A stretch of 48,754 nucleotides of DNA from Shewanella abyssi (GTDB taxonomy: Bacteria > Pseudomonadota > Gammaproteobacteria > Enterobacterales > Shewanellaceae). Under the pieces are notes generated by a model. That model saw only the letters and a program-made list of their open reading frames with translations. It did no database searches and was not told the origin of the DNA. Positions within the stretch are counted from its first letter, which is position 1. Each line of letters begins with the position of its first letter. The stretch spans positions 1 through 48,754 of the forward strand of contig NZ_JAKIKR010000039.1 in NCBI RefSeq assembly GCF_023284025.1, written 5' to 3'. Below are positions 35,232-44,527 of this stretch, piece after piece. A program made the position numbers and the translations under genes.

Positions 35232-36140
35232 ATGGGAATTGAAATGACATTTTTTAAGTTTTGTCTCTTATTTTTTTCGGGGTTACTTTTTTCAACAAAC
35301 GTGCTTTCTCACGAAAATGAGTGTAAAGAAATAGAAGTTCCTATTGTCTTTGATCAGTACGGTTTACCGACTATTGAGCTAATAATCAATGGTAAGAGTA
35401 ATTTTGCATTACTTGATCTCGGTTCTATAGCAGGTATACATTTACCCATTTCAGATATTAGCAGCATGCCAGGCGTAAAATACACAGGTGAAATTTCTAA
35501 GAGCACTAATATTTCAGGTGAAATATTTTCTGATAAAGAGTTTATTATTCCAATGTTAGCAATTGAGTGTATGACATTCGAAAATATATCTGGTTATGAG
35601 CTTAATCCTTGGGCAACCTCTATTGGTGATAAGCCTGAAGATATGGAAAACAACCAACAAATAGTCATAGGTCAGGGTTTTTTCGCCGATAAAACAATTA
35701 TTATAAATTACGCTAATAAAAAACTCATAATAAATAATAAAACGGGAGCCGTTTTATCTAGAATTAATAATAAGTTTATACCTTATGTGCTAAATGAAGA
35801 GGGTATTACTATCCAAATGAGTAGCTCTATTGCAAACTACCAGATGGTTCTTGACACCGGTGCAACAAGCTCAATATTCTCGGCTAATAAAATTAATATT
35901 AAAGAACCATTAACTGCATGTAATTTCAATTTAGGGCTAGATGTAAAATGTGAATTATTTGCTTCTACGGTTAAAATTGCGGGCTATAGTTTCGCATCCA
36001 ACATATTGCTCTACCCAATAGATCCACGATTCACAAAAGATGGCTTACTGGGCGGTGATTTTTTTAATCAGTTTATTGTGGAATTGGACTTTTCAAATAA
36101 AAATATAGCACTAGCTCCATCTAAGCCAAGTGTTTTGTAA
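35232..36140 (+). CDS. Exported retropepsin/pepsin-like aspartic protease-family protein
   Basis: 302 residues with a signal peptide (about 1-26; the start could be ATG 35232 or 35244). Two lobes each show the family pattern: DLGS at 62-65 with IGQGFF at 147-152, and DTGA at 208-211 with LGGDFF at 273-278. The first catalytic motif has Leu where Thr is usual (DLG instead of DTG), but both aspartates are kept, so activity is possible. Probably periplasmic, unknown substrate. AT-rich compared with core genes, and bracketed by direct repeats E1 and E2, suggesting a transferred cassette. Confidence 0.8.
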   Translation: MGIEMTFFKFCLLFFSGLLFSTNVLSHENECKEIEVPIVFDQYGLPTIELIINGKSNFALLDLGSIAGIHLPISDISSMPGVKYTGEISKSTNISGEIFSDKEFIIPMLAIECMTFENISGYELNPWATSIGDKPEDMENNQQIVIGQGFFADKTIIINYANKKLIINNKTGAVLSRINNKFIPYVLNEEGITIQMSSSIANYQMVLDTGATSSIFSANKINIKEPLTACNFNLGLDVKCELFASTVKIAGYSFASNILLYPIDPRFTKDGLLGGDFFNQFIVELDFSNKNIALAPSKPSVL

Positions 36141-36280
36141 AATGCCTAAGAAGTAAATAAGGAAAAACCACAGTTGACTTCAGTTCTTTCGTCACTTAAA
36201 TTTAGCCATTAACAGTAAATCGAGCCATCCATAGTTAATTGCTTTTTCCTCTTGAGCAACTTGAGTTCACAAGCCTTGCC

Positions 36281-36420
36281 TGAAAATCCTCATTTTCATC
36301 TCAAATAGCTGAAATTAGCGGCTTCAACCCTTAGCCTAAGCCCTTGACTGATGAGTCGAGGCTATTGAAGCCACGAGAGTTAAAAGCTTTGGTTTGTAGC
36401 GCTATATTGTTGATTTATTG
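36281..36420 (+). repeat. Third repeat family, copy E2
   Basis: Direct repeat of E1, about 140 bp downstream of the aspartic-protease-like gene. It is followed by imperfect repeats of GGCTGTATTTATYTG (36424-36495). From 36141 to 36280 I see no gene. Confidence 0.85.
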
Positions 36421-36662
36421 TGGGTGGCTGTATTTATTTTGTGGTTGGCTGTATTTATCTGTCTGCTGTATTTATCTGTGGTATTTATCTGGTAGGTTCC
36501 GCATCTTTAAATGCTTCAATAACGCCGAACCAGGAGAATTTTGCTTCTATGGTACTCACTGGGTCAAACCCATTTTTGGCAAAGGATCACCCGACTATTG
36601 CAGTTGGTGTAAGTAGTTATCAAGTATTAATTGAGGCAGGAGTAGTGATAGATGATAGATAG
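36420..36662 (+). CDS. Doubtful small ORF, possible gene remnant
   Basis: 80 codons from a GTG inside the simple-repeat tail of E2. The first ~28 residues translate the repeats (hydrophobic, Cys/Tyr rich). The remainder (SLNASITPNQENFASMVLTG...VGVSSYQVLIEAGVVIDDR) has a protein-like composition and overlaps the start of the next ORF by 11 bases. It may be the 3' end of a broken gene whose 5' end was replaced by the repeat. No family recognised. Confidence 0.3.
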   Translation: MGGCIYFVVGCIYLSAVFICGIYLVGSASLNASITPNQENFASMVLTGSNPFLAKDHPTIAVGVSSYQVLIEAGVVIDDR

Positions 36663-36990
36663 AAAAGCCAATTTGAATATAGTCGCCAAATTAGTGCCAG
36701 CAGTCTTGCCAATACTTGCATACTTCGCACTTTATGAGGTTGGGCTGATAGTAGGATTGATGGTGTGTTTTGGTGTATTCGGCCTTTCATTTTGGATGCC
36801 TATTGATGTTCGAGTATACGGTTCACGTTCAAGGTATGTATGGTACGTGCTCTGGGCTGTCAGCTTCTCTCTAATATTCTTCTTTTTTTGTTTTTTTTAT
36901 CCCGAGTACACTACTATGGCGAGAATGTTTTTTGGATTGGGCTTTCTTGTTACAATTTATATTTACGCATCAAAAATTGATGAGGTTTAA
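36652..36990 (+). CDS. Small hydrophobic membrane protein, function unknown
   Basis: 112 residues with about four predicted membrane segments (9-28, 31-50, 62-82, 89-107) and charged ends. No domain recognised. It overlaps the doubtful upstream ORF, consistent with translational coupling to a once-intact gene. Downstream DNA to 37200 contains nothing recognisable. Confidence 0.55.
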   Translation: MIDRKANLNIVAKLVPAVLPILAYFALYEVGLIVGLMVCFGVFGLSFWMPIDVRVYGSRSRYVWYVLWAVSFSLIFFFFCFFYPEYTTMARMFFGLGFLVTIYIYASKIDEV

Positions 36991-37203
36991 TATCAGGGTA
37001 AGATAAAGCAAAAGAAAGGACGGGTAATCAGGTCTAATCGCTCCTGATAAAGGGAGCGGAGTGAATTAGAGAAGTTGAGATACTTTTTCTCATCTGAGTC
37101 ACTCTCGCAAGAACAAATGCTCTAGCGCGTTTATGTCCAGATACAAGTTAAAACCCCACGGCTTAGTGGTGTTTATGTGCCGATATTCAACTCTGCCCTA
37201 AAC

Positions 37204-37232
37204 AAAAAACGCAGCTAATAAGCTGCGTTTTT
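37204..37232. terminator. Bidirectional terminator at the end of the liu operon
   Basis: ACGCAGCT-AATA-AGCTGCGT (37209-37228) with A5 on the left and T6 on the right, about 95 bp beyond the scoB stop. Confidence 0.88.
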
Positions 37233-37283
37233 TATTGCTGAGCTCCTGTAAAACACCGTAGCAATCAGCTTCACTCAAATACC

Positions 37284-37320
37284 AAGTCACTAAGTCACCT
37301 AGTCACCTAGTCACCTAGTC
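37284..37320. repeat. 8-bp tandem repeat (CTAGTCAC) next to the scoB stop
   Basis: Five units, the first two degenerate (AAGTCAC, TAAGTCAC) and the rest CTAGTCAC, ending 5 bp before the scoB stop codon. Similar in style to the TAGAACC repeat after the cytochrome gene. Confidence 0.9.
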
Positions 37321-37325
37321 AAAAG

Positions 37326-37982
37326 TCAGAAGCTCATTTCAGGGACGTTCTCAGGCACTACTAATTTACCTGCGGTTTTAGAGACTATCTCTTCAACCGA
37401 TACTCCTGGAGCGCGCTCAAGCAGGTGGAATGCACCGTCTTTTATCTCCATAAAGGCCAAGTCAGTCAACACTCGTTTGATACAGCCAAAGCCCGTTAGC
37501 GGCAGTTCACACTTAGGTAACAGCTTAGAGTTACCTTTCTTATCTGCGTGCATCATGGTGACGATAATATTGTCAGCGCCAGCCACTAAGTCCATCGCGC
37601 CGCCCATGCCTTTAATCAGTTTGCCTGGGATCATCCAAGAGGCGATAGAGCCTTGCTCGTCGACTTCAAAGGCGCCGAGTACGGTTAAATCTACATGGCC
37701 GCCACGGATCATGGCAAAGCTTTCGCTTGATGAGAAGAATGATGCGCCATCGACCGCTGTTACTGTCTGTTTGCCGGCGTTGATTAAGTCGGCATCGATG
37801 GTCTCTTCTGTTGGAAACTCGCCCATACCGAGCAGACCATTTTCAGATTGCAGCATCACCTCGATTTCTGCAGGAATGTAGTTGGCGACTAATGTTGGAA
37901 TGCCTATGCCTAGGTTGACGTAAAAGCCGTCTTGGAGTTCTTTTGCTACACGTTGCGCCAGTTGTTCTCTTGATAATGCCAT
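37326..37982 (-). CDS. scoB: 3-oxoacid CoA-transferase subunit B
   Basis: 218 residues, usual length for the beta subunit of succinyl-CoA:3-ketoacid (or butyrate-acetoacetate) CoA-transferase. It contains LQSENGLLGMGEFP, whose Glu forms the covalent CoA thioester intermediate, and GGHVDLTVLGAFEVD. With ScoA it activates the acetoacetate made by LiuE to acetoacetyl-CoA. GGAGG lies 7 nt before the ATG and the scoA stop is 12 bp upstream. Last gene of the liu operon. Confidence 0.95.
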   Translation of the reverse strand: MALSREQLAQRVAKELQDGFYVNLGIGIPTLVANYIPAEIEVMLQSENGLLGMGEFPTEETIDADLINAGKQTVTAVDGASFFSSSESFAMIRGGHVDLTVLGAFEVDEQGSIASWMIPGKLIKGMGGAMDLVAGADNIIVTMMHADKKGNSKLLPKCELPLTGFGCIKRVLTDLAFMEIKDGAFHLLERAPGVSVEEIVSKTAGKLVVPENVPEMSF

Positions 37983-37994
37983 GGTGTAGCCTCC

Positions 37995-38711
37995 TTATTG
38001 CTTAGCGTCTGCGACAGCTTTAACGGTACGTTGCTCAATACGTTTCTCGAACGTCCCTTGGATAATACGGTTGACGTAAATTCCTGGTGTATGGATATGG
38101 TCTGGATCGAGTTCACCGGGTTCTACAATATGTTCCGCTTCTACCACAGTAATCTTACCGGCGGTTGCCATCATTGGATTAAAGTTAGCGGCGGTTTTGC
38201 GAAACACTAGGTTACCCATAGTATCGGCTTTCCACGCTCGAACTAAGGCAAAATCCGCTTTAAGCGCGGGTTCAAGTACGTAGTGACGTCCGTCTATCTC
38301 ACGGGTCTCTTTACCGTCAGCGATTGGCGTACCGTAGCCTGTTGCGGTGAAGAAAGCGGGAATGCCCGCGCCGCCAGCACGAATTTTTTCAGCTAGCGTG
38401 CCTTGAGGCGTTAAGATCACGTTGAGAACGCCGGAGAGCATCTGCTGCTCGAAGGTGGCGTTTTCGCCAACATAAGAGGCGATCATGGTATCGATTTGGC
38501 GGCTCTTCAATAGTAAGCCTAGGCCAAAGTCATCGACGCCAGCGTTGTTCGAGATAGCCGTTAGGCCGGTTACGCCGGTTTTTACCATCTGGGCGATTAA
38601 GCCTTCGGGAATACCACATAATCCAAATCCACCGACCATGACGGTCATGTCATTACTGAGGCCTTTTAATGCCTCTGCATAACTACCGACGACTTTATTT
38701 AGTCCTGCCAT
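37995..38711 (-). CDS. scoA: 3-oxoacid CoA-transferase subunit A
   Basis: 238 residues from ATG 38711, chosen over ATG 38726 because the ribosome-binding site GGAG (spacing 8) overlaps the upstream ATG. Contains the CoA-transferase signature [13 protein letters not shown] and the [25 protein letters not shown] segment of the alpha subunit. Partner of ScoB in acetoacetate activation; the donor (succinyl-CoA or acetyl-CoA) cannot be told from sequence. Confidence 0.95.
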   Translation of the reverse strand: MAGLNKVVGSYAEALKGLSNDMTVMVGGFGLCGIPEGLIAQMVKTGVTGLTAISNNAGVDDFGLGLLLKSRQIDTMIASYVGENATFEQQMLSGVLNVILTPQGTLAEKIRAGGAGIPAFFTATGYGTPIADGKETREIDGRHYVLEPALKADFALVRAWKADTMGNLVFRKTAANFNPMMATAGKITVVEAEHIVEPGELDPDHIHTPGIYVNRIIQGTFEKRIEQRTVKAVADAKQ

Positions 38712-38806
38712 TGTTGTTATCTCCATATTAAGAGAGCCACTTTAAACTGTAGGGTAGGCGGCTCTCTAGCAACTAGTTCTTTAAAAAAGGGGCAAGCAAC
38801 TCCGCG

Positions 38807-39709
38807 TTAAACGGCGAGTGCTTGTGCGACCTTGGCGCCATTAGTGCGCCCAAGTGCTTGGCTAATTTTGTTACCTGCCATGGCAAGTTTATTGATATCT
38901 ATTCCGGTTTCAATGCCGAGACCATGGAGCATATAGACCAGATCTTCAGTGGCTAAATTACCCGATGCACCTTTGGCATAAGGACAGCCGCCTAGACCCG
39001 CAACCGATGAGTCTATGACGCTGATGCCCGTCTCTAAACAGGCCAATATGTTAGCGAGTGCTTGACCGTAGGTGTCATGAAAATGCAGCGCCAGTTTTGA
39101 GACGGGAACGACATTGGCGACAGCTTCCACCATCTTACGGGCATTAAGTGCGGTGCCAACACCTATGGTGTCGCCGAGTGAAATCTCATAACAGCCCATT
39201 TTGTAAAGTAATTCAGACACCCGAGCCACTTCGCTAACGGCGATATCACCTTCGTAAGGGCAACCCAGCACGCAGGAGACATAGCCACGGACGCGAATAT
39301 TATTGGCTTTAGCCAGCGCCATCACTGGCATAAAGCGCTCAATCGATTCCTCAATCGAGCAGTTGATATTGCGCTGGCTAAAGCTTTCTGAAGCGGCGCC
39401 AAAAATGGCAACTTCATCGCTTCCGGCGGCAAGTGCAAGTTCCAAGCCTTTAAGATTAGGCGTGAGGGCACTGTAGGTCACGCCAGTATTACGCGCAATC
39501 CCCTTGAGCACATCAGCCGAGTCTGCCATTTGCGGCACCCATTTAGGCGACACAAAACTCGCGGCCTCGATGCGCTTTACTCCGGCGGCGGCTAAATCTT
39601 CAATCAAGACAATCTTATCTGCCGTGGTGACCGGCTTTTCGTTTTGCAAACCGTCACGGGCGCCGACTTCAAAAATACTGACTTGTTTAGCGTATGAATT
39701 AGCGGCCAT
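38807..39709 (-). CDS. liuE: Hydroxymethylglutaryl-CoA lyase
   Basis: 300 residues, TIM-barrel HMG-CoA lyase. Catalytic [11 protein letters not shown] at 14-24 (Arg18, Asp19), metal ligands HFHD at 209-212, and the signature loop [10 protein letters not shown] at 238-247 with the catalytic Cys. It splits HMG-CoA to acetyl-CoA and acetoacetate, the last step of leucine breakdown. The ATG directly follows the liuD stop (TAAATG). Confidence 0.97.
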   Translation of the reverse strand: MAANSYAKQVSIFEVGARDGLQNEKPVTTADKIVLIEDLAAAGVKRIEAASFVSPKWVPQMADSADVLKGIARNTGVTYSALTPNLKGLELALAAGSDEVAIFGAASESFSQRNINCSIEESIERFMPVMALAKANNIRVRGYVSCVLGCPYEGDIAVSEVARVSELLYKMGCYEISLGDTIGVGTALNARKMVEAVANVVPVSKLALHFHDTYGQALANILACLETGISVIDSSVAGLGGCPYAKGASGNLATEDLVYMLHGLGIETGIDINKLAMAGNKISQALGRTNGAKVAQALAV

Positions 39710-41833
39710 TTACGCTGGCTCCTCTGCTACCGATGATTTAACAACGGCGGGTTCAACTTCGGCGAGTAGCATGCCGTCACTGACCAGTTCGCCCGCATTA
39801 AAGAAGAATGCACTTACTACCCCATCAAATGGCGACTCAATGGTATATTCCATCTTCATCGCTTCCATCACCATTATGCCTTGGCCTGCAACAACCTTGT
39901 CACCCGCTTCAACAAGGTGGGTCACTATGGTGCCGTTCATGGGGGCTTTGAGTTTATCTTCTAAGTTATCTTGCTCTTCAACCACTTCAGCTTGAATAGC
40001 ACGGTAGTGATAGCTGCTTGAATTGATAAACAGGGTAAAGTCTTCACCCACCTGACTGACAGGGACTTTTATCTTATGCCCTGTGCGCTTAATGGTTTGA
40101 GCGCAGTTACTACTATTCTCAGTTGTCGGGAACAGTGTGATTTCAGCATGCAGGGTTTCACCGATAAGCTCGCCAGATAACTGAGTAATATGTGACGTTA
40201 GCTGGCTATCATTAATTTTAAGTTGGTAGACTGATTGGCCACCCAGCTGAGTTTCGGTCAGCTCTAGATGATTAACCTGTTGCTCATCATCGAGTAGGGC
40301 AACTTGATGCACACTGGCACTGTTAAGCCTAAAGCCGTTGACGGCTCCCCAAGGTGAATAGGGGTCATTACTATTGATAGCACAACGTTTAGCGTCTGCT
40401 TTACGGGCGCTAAGTTGATAAAGTGCCGCTAGTGCCAACGCGGTTTTACGCTCATTTGTTTGGCTGTCGCTCAGGCCATGGCCAATCAGTGAGTCGCCAT
40501 AACGCTCAATAAAGTCAGTGCTAAAGTTGGCATCACTAAACGCATCATGCTCGGCAATGTTGGCAAGAAATTCAATATTGTGTTTCAAGCCGCTTATTTG
40601 ATAGGAGGCGAGGGCGTGAACTAGGCGCTGCAGTGCACGCGGACGAGATTCATCCCAAGTGATAAGCTTGGAGATCATCGGGTCGTAAAAGTTACTGATC
40701 ACATCATTTTCGCGCACTCCAGAGTCAATACGGACAAACTTGCTCTGCTCCGGTTCGCGTAAAAAGTTGAGTTTGCCACTGGCTGGCAAGAAATCGTTTT
40801 GAGGATCTTCGGCGTAAATACGCACTTCAAAGGCATGACCGTGAATACGGACTTCATCCTGAGTTAATGGCAGTTCACTGCCACTGGCGACCATCAACTG
40901 CCATTTAACCAGATCTTGTCCGGTGACCATTTCGGTGACGGGATGCTCCACCTGTAGACGCGTGTTCATCTCCATAAAGTAGAAGCTGCCGTCGGTATCA
41001 AGCAAGAACTCAACGGTACCGGCGCCTTCATAGTTAATCGCTTTGGCGGCGGCAACAGCGGCATCGCCCATGCTAATGCGCAGTGCGTCACTCAGCCCTG
41101 GTGCAGGCGCTTCTTCGACCACTTTTTGATGGCGACGTTGAATGGAGCAATCGCGATCGGATAGATAGATACAGTGACCTTGGCTATCTGCAAAGACTTG
41201 TACTTCAACATGGCGCGGCTGGCGTAAATAGCGCTCCATCAGTAACTTGTCGTTACCAAATGAGCTTATTGCTTCGCGCCTTGCAGATTGAATCGCTTCA
41301 AGGACTTCACCGCTGCTTTCAACAATGCGCATGCCTTTACCGCCGCCGCCATAGGCTGCTTTGATAAGCAGTGGGAAGCCCATTTTATTGGCTTCGGCGA
41401 TCAGTAAAGCATCATCTTGTGCATCGCCATGATAACCAGGCACTAACGGCACATTAGCGGCGCCCATAATATCTTTGGCGGCACTCTTACTGCCCATTGA
41501 ATCAATTGCTGCGGCGCTTGGGCCAACAAAGGCAATACCACTTTGTTCACACTTTAAGGCGAAGGCGGCATTTTCAGATAAGAAACCATAACCTGGGTGG
41601 ATAGCTTGAGCGCCTGATTTTTTGGCAATCTCGATAATCAGATCCGCTTTTAAGTACGAATCCGCTGGCGCGCTGCCACCGAGATAAAATGACTCATCAG
41701 CCATGGCAACATGACGTGCGTCAATGTCGGCATCTGAATATAGTGCCACGGTGCGTACGCCCATCGCTTGCGCTGTTTTGATAATACGGCAAGCAATTTC
41801 ACCACGGTTGGCAATTAGCAATTTGGTAAACAT
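39710..41833 (-). CDS. liuD: Methylcrotonyl-CoA carboxylase alpha (biotin) subunit
   Basis: 707 residues from ATG 41833, chosen because AGGAG lies 9 nt upstream and the product starts MFTKLLIANRGEIACRI, the standard biotin carboxylase N-terminus; the longer frame merely translates the repeats in the 3' end of liuC. The ATP-grasp domain has KAAYGGGGKGMRIV and EMNTRLQVEHPVTE. The C-terminal biotinyl domain carries AMKM with Lys660 as biotin attachment site. With LiuB it carboxylates 3-methylcrotonyl-CoA. The start is one base after the liuC stop. Confidence 0.97.
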   Translation of the reverse strand: MFTKLLIANRGEIACRIIKTAQAMGVRTVALYSDADIDARHVAMADESFYLGGSAPADSYLKADLIIEIAKKSGAQAIHPGYGFLSENAAFALKCEQSGIAFVGPSAAAIDSMGSKSAAKDIMGAANVPLVPGYHGDAQDDALLIAEANKMGFPLLIKAAYGGGGKGMRIVESSGEVLEAIQSARREAISSFGNDKLLMERYLRQPRHVEVQVFADSQGHCIYLSDRDCSIQRRHQKVVEEAPAPGLSDALRISMGDAAVAAAKAINYEGAGTVEFLLDTDGSFYFMEMNTRLQVEHPVTEMVTGQDLVKWQLMVASGSELPLTQDEVRIHGHAFEVRIYAEDPQNDFLPASGKLNFLREPEQSKFVRIDSGVRENDVISNFYDPMISKLITWDESRPRALQRLVHALASYQISGLKHNIEFLANIAEHDAFSDANFSTDFIERYGDSLIGHGLSDSQTNERKTALALAALYQLSARKADAKRCAINSNDPYSPWGAVNGFRLNSASVHQVALLDDEQQVNHLELTETQLGGQSVYQLKINDSQLTSHITQLSGELIGETLHAEITLFPTTENSSNCAQTIKRTGHKIKVPVSQVGEDFTLFINSSSYHYRAIQAEVVEEQDNLEDKLKAPMNGTIVTHLVEAGDKVVAGQGIMVMEAMKMEYTIESPFDGVVSAFFFNAGELVSDGMLLAEVEPAVVKSSVAEEPA

Positions 41834-41834
41834 A

Positions 41835-42740
41835 TTATTTGGCTCCTGGCGCGCTAGCTGCACTGTTGTTTTTATCGACTGGACTGTTAGCAATTGAACT
41901 ATTAGCAGTTGAGCTATTAGAGATTGTCCAGTCGGGGCTGCGCTTTTCAAAGAATGCGTTGAGGCCCTCTTGAGCCTCTATCGATACCCGAATACTGGCG
42001 ATGCGTTCACTGGTGTGATCCAGTGTCGCTTTATCTATCACGCCGCTCTCAAGCGTTGAAAGCAGGCTTTTAGCCCAAGCCATACCTTGCGGACTATTAG
42101 CCAAAAGCGCATTGATGATAGGCTCTGCGGCCGCATCTAGGTCATCACTCACTTCATGGATAACCTGTAGCTCAATGGCTTTTTGTACGCTAAATCGCTC
42201 AGCGGTGAGCATATAGCGACGGGCGGCCCTTTGGCCGATAGTGCGGGTAACATAAGGGCTAATAACTGCTGGGATAAGCCCGAGCTTTACTTCACTTAAG
42301 CAGAAGCTGGCTCGCTCATTGGCAATGGCGATATCGCAGCAACAGATAAGGCCAAGTGCGCCACCAAAAGCGGCGCCTTGTACTTTAGCAATTGTTGGCT
42401 TAGGGAACTTGTCGAGCACAGACATCAACTTAGCAAGCTCGTTGGCATCACACAGGTTCTGCTCAAAGTCCATGGTGGCCTGTTTGCGCATCCAGTTAAG
42501 GTCGGCGCCGGCACTGAAGTTTTTGCCATTGGCTCTAACCACAAGCACTTGGCATTGGGGATGGTGAGCGAAGTACTCAAGTACTTGGATCATCTCGCTT
42601 ATCATCACCTCATCAAAGGCATTATGTTTGCCTGGGCGATCCAGAATAAGCTCGGCGACGCCATTGTCGAGTGTGCAACTGACGTACTGACACTGCTGTG
42701 CAAGTGTCTGCGGCGTCATTTGTAGGGTTTCATTAGTCAT
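41835..42740 (-). CDS. liuC: Methylglutaconyl-CoA hydratase with an extended repetitive C-terminus
   Basis: 301 residues, enoyl-CoA hydratase/isomerase family: oxyanion-hole region FSAGADLNWM and GAAFGGALGLICCCDIAIANE. It hydrates 3-methylglutaconyl-CoA to HMG-CoA. The last ~35 residues are unusual: after the family domain ends (FFEKRSPDW) comes a Ser/Asn/Ala tail encoded by three 15-bp units (near 41879-41923) reading SNSST-ANSSI-ANSPV, then DKNNSAASAPGAK. The tail pushes the protein beyond the usual ~265-285 residues. Start supported by GGGAA 7 nt upstream. Confidence 0.93.
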   Translation of the reverse strand: MTNETLQMTPQTLAQQCQYVSCTLDNGVAELILDRPGKHNAFDEVMISEMIQVLEYFAHHPQCQVLVVRANGKNFSAGADLNWMRKQATMDFEQNLCDANELAKLMSVLDKFPKPTIAKVQGAAFGGALGLICCCDIAIANERASFCLSEVKLGLIPAVISPYVTRTIGQRAARRYMLTAERFSVQKAIELQVIHEVSDDLDAAAEPIINALLANSPQGMAWAKSLLSTLESGVIDKATLDHTSERIASIRVSIEAQEGLNAFFEKRSPDWTISNSSTANSSIANSPVDKNNSAASAPGAK

Positions 42741-42804
42741 TGTGTTGTTCCCAGTTTAGCTCCAAGGTTTAGCTTTTGGTTTCTGTCACAGCAATGGAGC
42801 CCCA

Positions 42805-44412
42805 TTACATACGGAACACGCCAAATTTAGTCTCCTCTATCGGCGCATTAAGCGCGGCAGAGAGTGCTAAACCAACAACATCACGAGTTTGTGCTGGGTC
42901 AATAATACCGTCGTCCCAAAGACGTGCGCTGGCATGATACGGGTGACCCTCTTTTTCGTATTGCTCAACGATGGGCTTACGGAAGTTTTGTTCATCTTCA
43001 TCAGACCAATCGATACCTTTACGTTTTAGTCCATCACGTTTTACCGTGGCCAAAACGCCAGCGGCTTGTTCGCCGCCCATGACTGATATGCGCGCATTGG
43101 GCCACATCCACATCATGGTTGGATCAAAGGCTCTACCGCACATGCCGTAGTTACCTGCGCCATAGCTGCCACCAATAATGACGGTAAACTTAGGCACGTT
43201 GGCACATGAAACCGCAGTCACCATCTTGGCGCCGTGCTTGGCGATCCCCTCATGTTCGTATTTTTTACCGACCATAAAGCCAGTAATATTTTGTAGAAAT
43301 AGCAGCGGAATTTTGCGCTGACAACACAGTTCAATAAAGTGAGCGCCTTTTTGCGCCGACTCTGAGAACAAGATGCCGTTGTTAGCGATGATGCCGATAG
43401 GGTAGCCATGAATGCGGGCGAAACCACACACCAGTGTGTTGCCATAATTGGCTTTAAACTCGTCAAAATCAGAATCATCGACAACGCGAGCAATCACCTC
43501 TTTGACGTCAAAAGGCTTTTTAAGATCGGTGCCGACAATGCCGTAAAGTTCATTAATATCGAATTTTGGCGGTTGAACAGGACTAAGCTGAGCTTCAATC
43601 TTTTTTTGATGATTGAGTCGCGTCACGGCTTTGCGAGCCAGCTCCAGCGCGTGATCATCGTTTTGTGCCAAATGATCGGCAACGCCAGATATTTTAGTGT
43701 GTACTTCAGCGCCGCCGAGCTCTTCAGCGGTGACCTCTTCGCCCGTTGCTGCTTTTACCAGCGGCGGACCCGCAAGGAAGATGGTGCCTTGCTCTTTAAC
43801 GATAATGGACTCATCTGCCATTGCGGGAACGTACGCGCCGCCGGCAGTACAAAGTCCCATCACTACCGCAATTTGTGGAATACCTTTAGCGGACATCTGC
43901 GCTTGGTTATAGAAGATACGACCGAAATGGTCTCTGTCTGGAAACACTTCATCTTGGCGAGGCAGGTTAGCGCCTCCTGAGTCGACAAGGTAAATACACG
44001 GCAGATGACAACGGCTGGCAATCTCTTGCGCTCGAATATGTTTTTTAACCGTAACCGGGTAGTAGGTGCCGCCTTTTACGGTGGCATCGTTGGCAATAAT
44101 CATGCATTCGACACCGCTTACGCGGCCAATACCCGCAATCACGCCAGCGGCAGGGACCACGTCTTCATAGAGTTCGAAAGCGGCAAATTGCGAGATCTCT
44201 AAAAAGGGAGAGCCAGGATCGAGGAGTTTTTCAACACGTTGACGCGGTAGTAATTTTCCACGGGAAAGATGACGTTCACGTGCAACGTCACCGCCACCTC
44301 GCTCAATTTGCTGTAGCTTTGACTTGAGGTCTTGGACAACGGCGGCCATGTCATCAAATTTGGCTTTGAATTCGTCGCTGCGGGCATTAATACGACTGCT
44401 GAGTTGAGTCAC
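42805..44412 (-). CDS. liuB: Methylcrotonyl-CoA carboxylase beta (carboxyltransferase) subunit
   Basis: 535 residues, GTG start with AAAGGA 8 nt upstream. Carboxyltransferase domains with [69 protein letters not shown] and [18 protein letters not shown], all typical of MCC beta. It transfers the carboxyl group from biotin on LiuD to methylcrotonyl-CoA. Large frames on the opposite strand here are shadows. Confidence 0.97.
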   Translation of the reverse strand: MTQLSSRINARSDEFKAKFDDMAAVVQDLKSKLQQIERGGGDVARERHLSRGKLLPRQRVEKLLDPGSPFLEISQFAAFELYEDVVPAAGVIAGIGRVSGVECMIIANDATVKGGTYYPVTVKKHIRAQEIASRCHLPCIYLVDSGGANLPRQDEVFPDRDHFGRIFYNQAQMSAKGIPQIAVVMGLCTAGGAYVPAMADESIIVKEQGTIFLAGPPLVKAATGEEVTAEELGGAEVHTKISGVADHLAQNDDHALELARKAVTRLNHQKKIEAQLSPVQPPKFDINELYGIVGTDLKKPFDVKEVIARVVDDSDFDEFKANYGNTLVCGFARIHGYPIGIIANNGILFSESAQKGAHFIELCCQRKIPLLFLQNITGFMVGKKYEHEGIAKHGAKMVTAVSCANVPKFTVIIGGSYGAGNYGMCGRAFDPTMMWMWPNARISVMGGEQAAGVLATVKRDGLKRKGIDWSDEDEQNFRKPIVEQYEKEGHPYHASARLWDDGIIDPAQTRDVVGLALSAALNAPIEETKFGVFRM

Positions 44413-44440
44413 AATTTCAATCCTTTTGAAGTTGGACAGT

Positions 44441-44503
44441 GGGCGACGTTATGGCTGTCGCCCTTGTTCCAAATTAGGGCTCTAATGACTCGCTAAGCGA
44501 GCC
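44441..44503 (-). other. Intercistronic hairpins between liuA and liuB
   Basis: Two stem-loops in the 115-bp gap: GGGCGAC / GTCGCCC (44441-44463) and CTCGCT-A-AGCGAG (44489-44501). Neither has a U-tract, so they are more likely mRNA stabilising or processing sites that tune liuA against the downstream genes than full terminators. Confidence 0.45.
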
Positions 44504-44527
44504 TTATTATTGATGATTTAGTTTGGC

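Noticed and set aside
36344..36616. 90-codon plus-strand ORF
   Set aside because: It begins inside repeat E2 and reads through the simple TATTTAT repeats; the 36420-36662 frame is the better, though still doubtful, candidate.
43408..43980. 190-codon ORF antisense to liuB
   Set aside because: It lies opposite a clearly functional carboxyltransferase gene, has no ribosome-binding site or domain, and antisense frames of this length are common opposite GC-balanced coding DNA. The same applies to the antisense frames at 37477-37881, 39504-39995 and 48022-48564.
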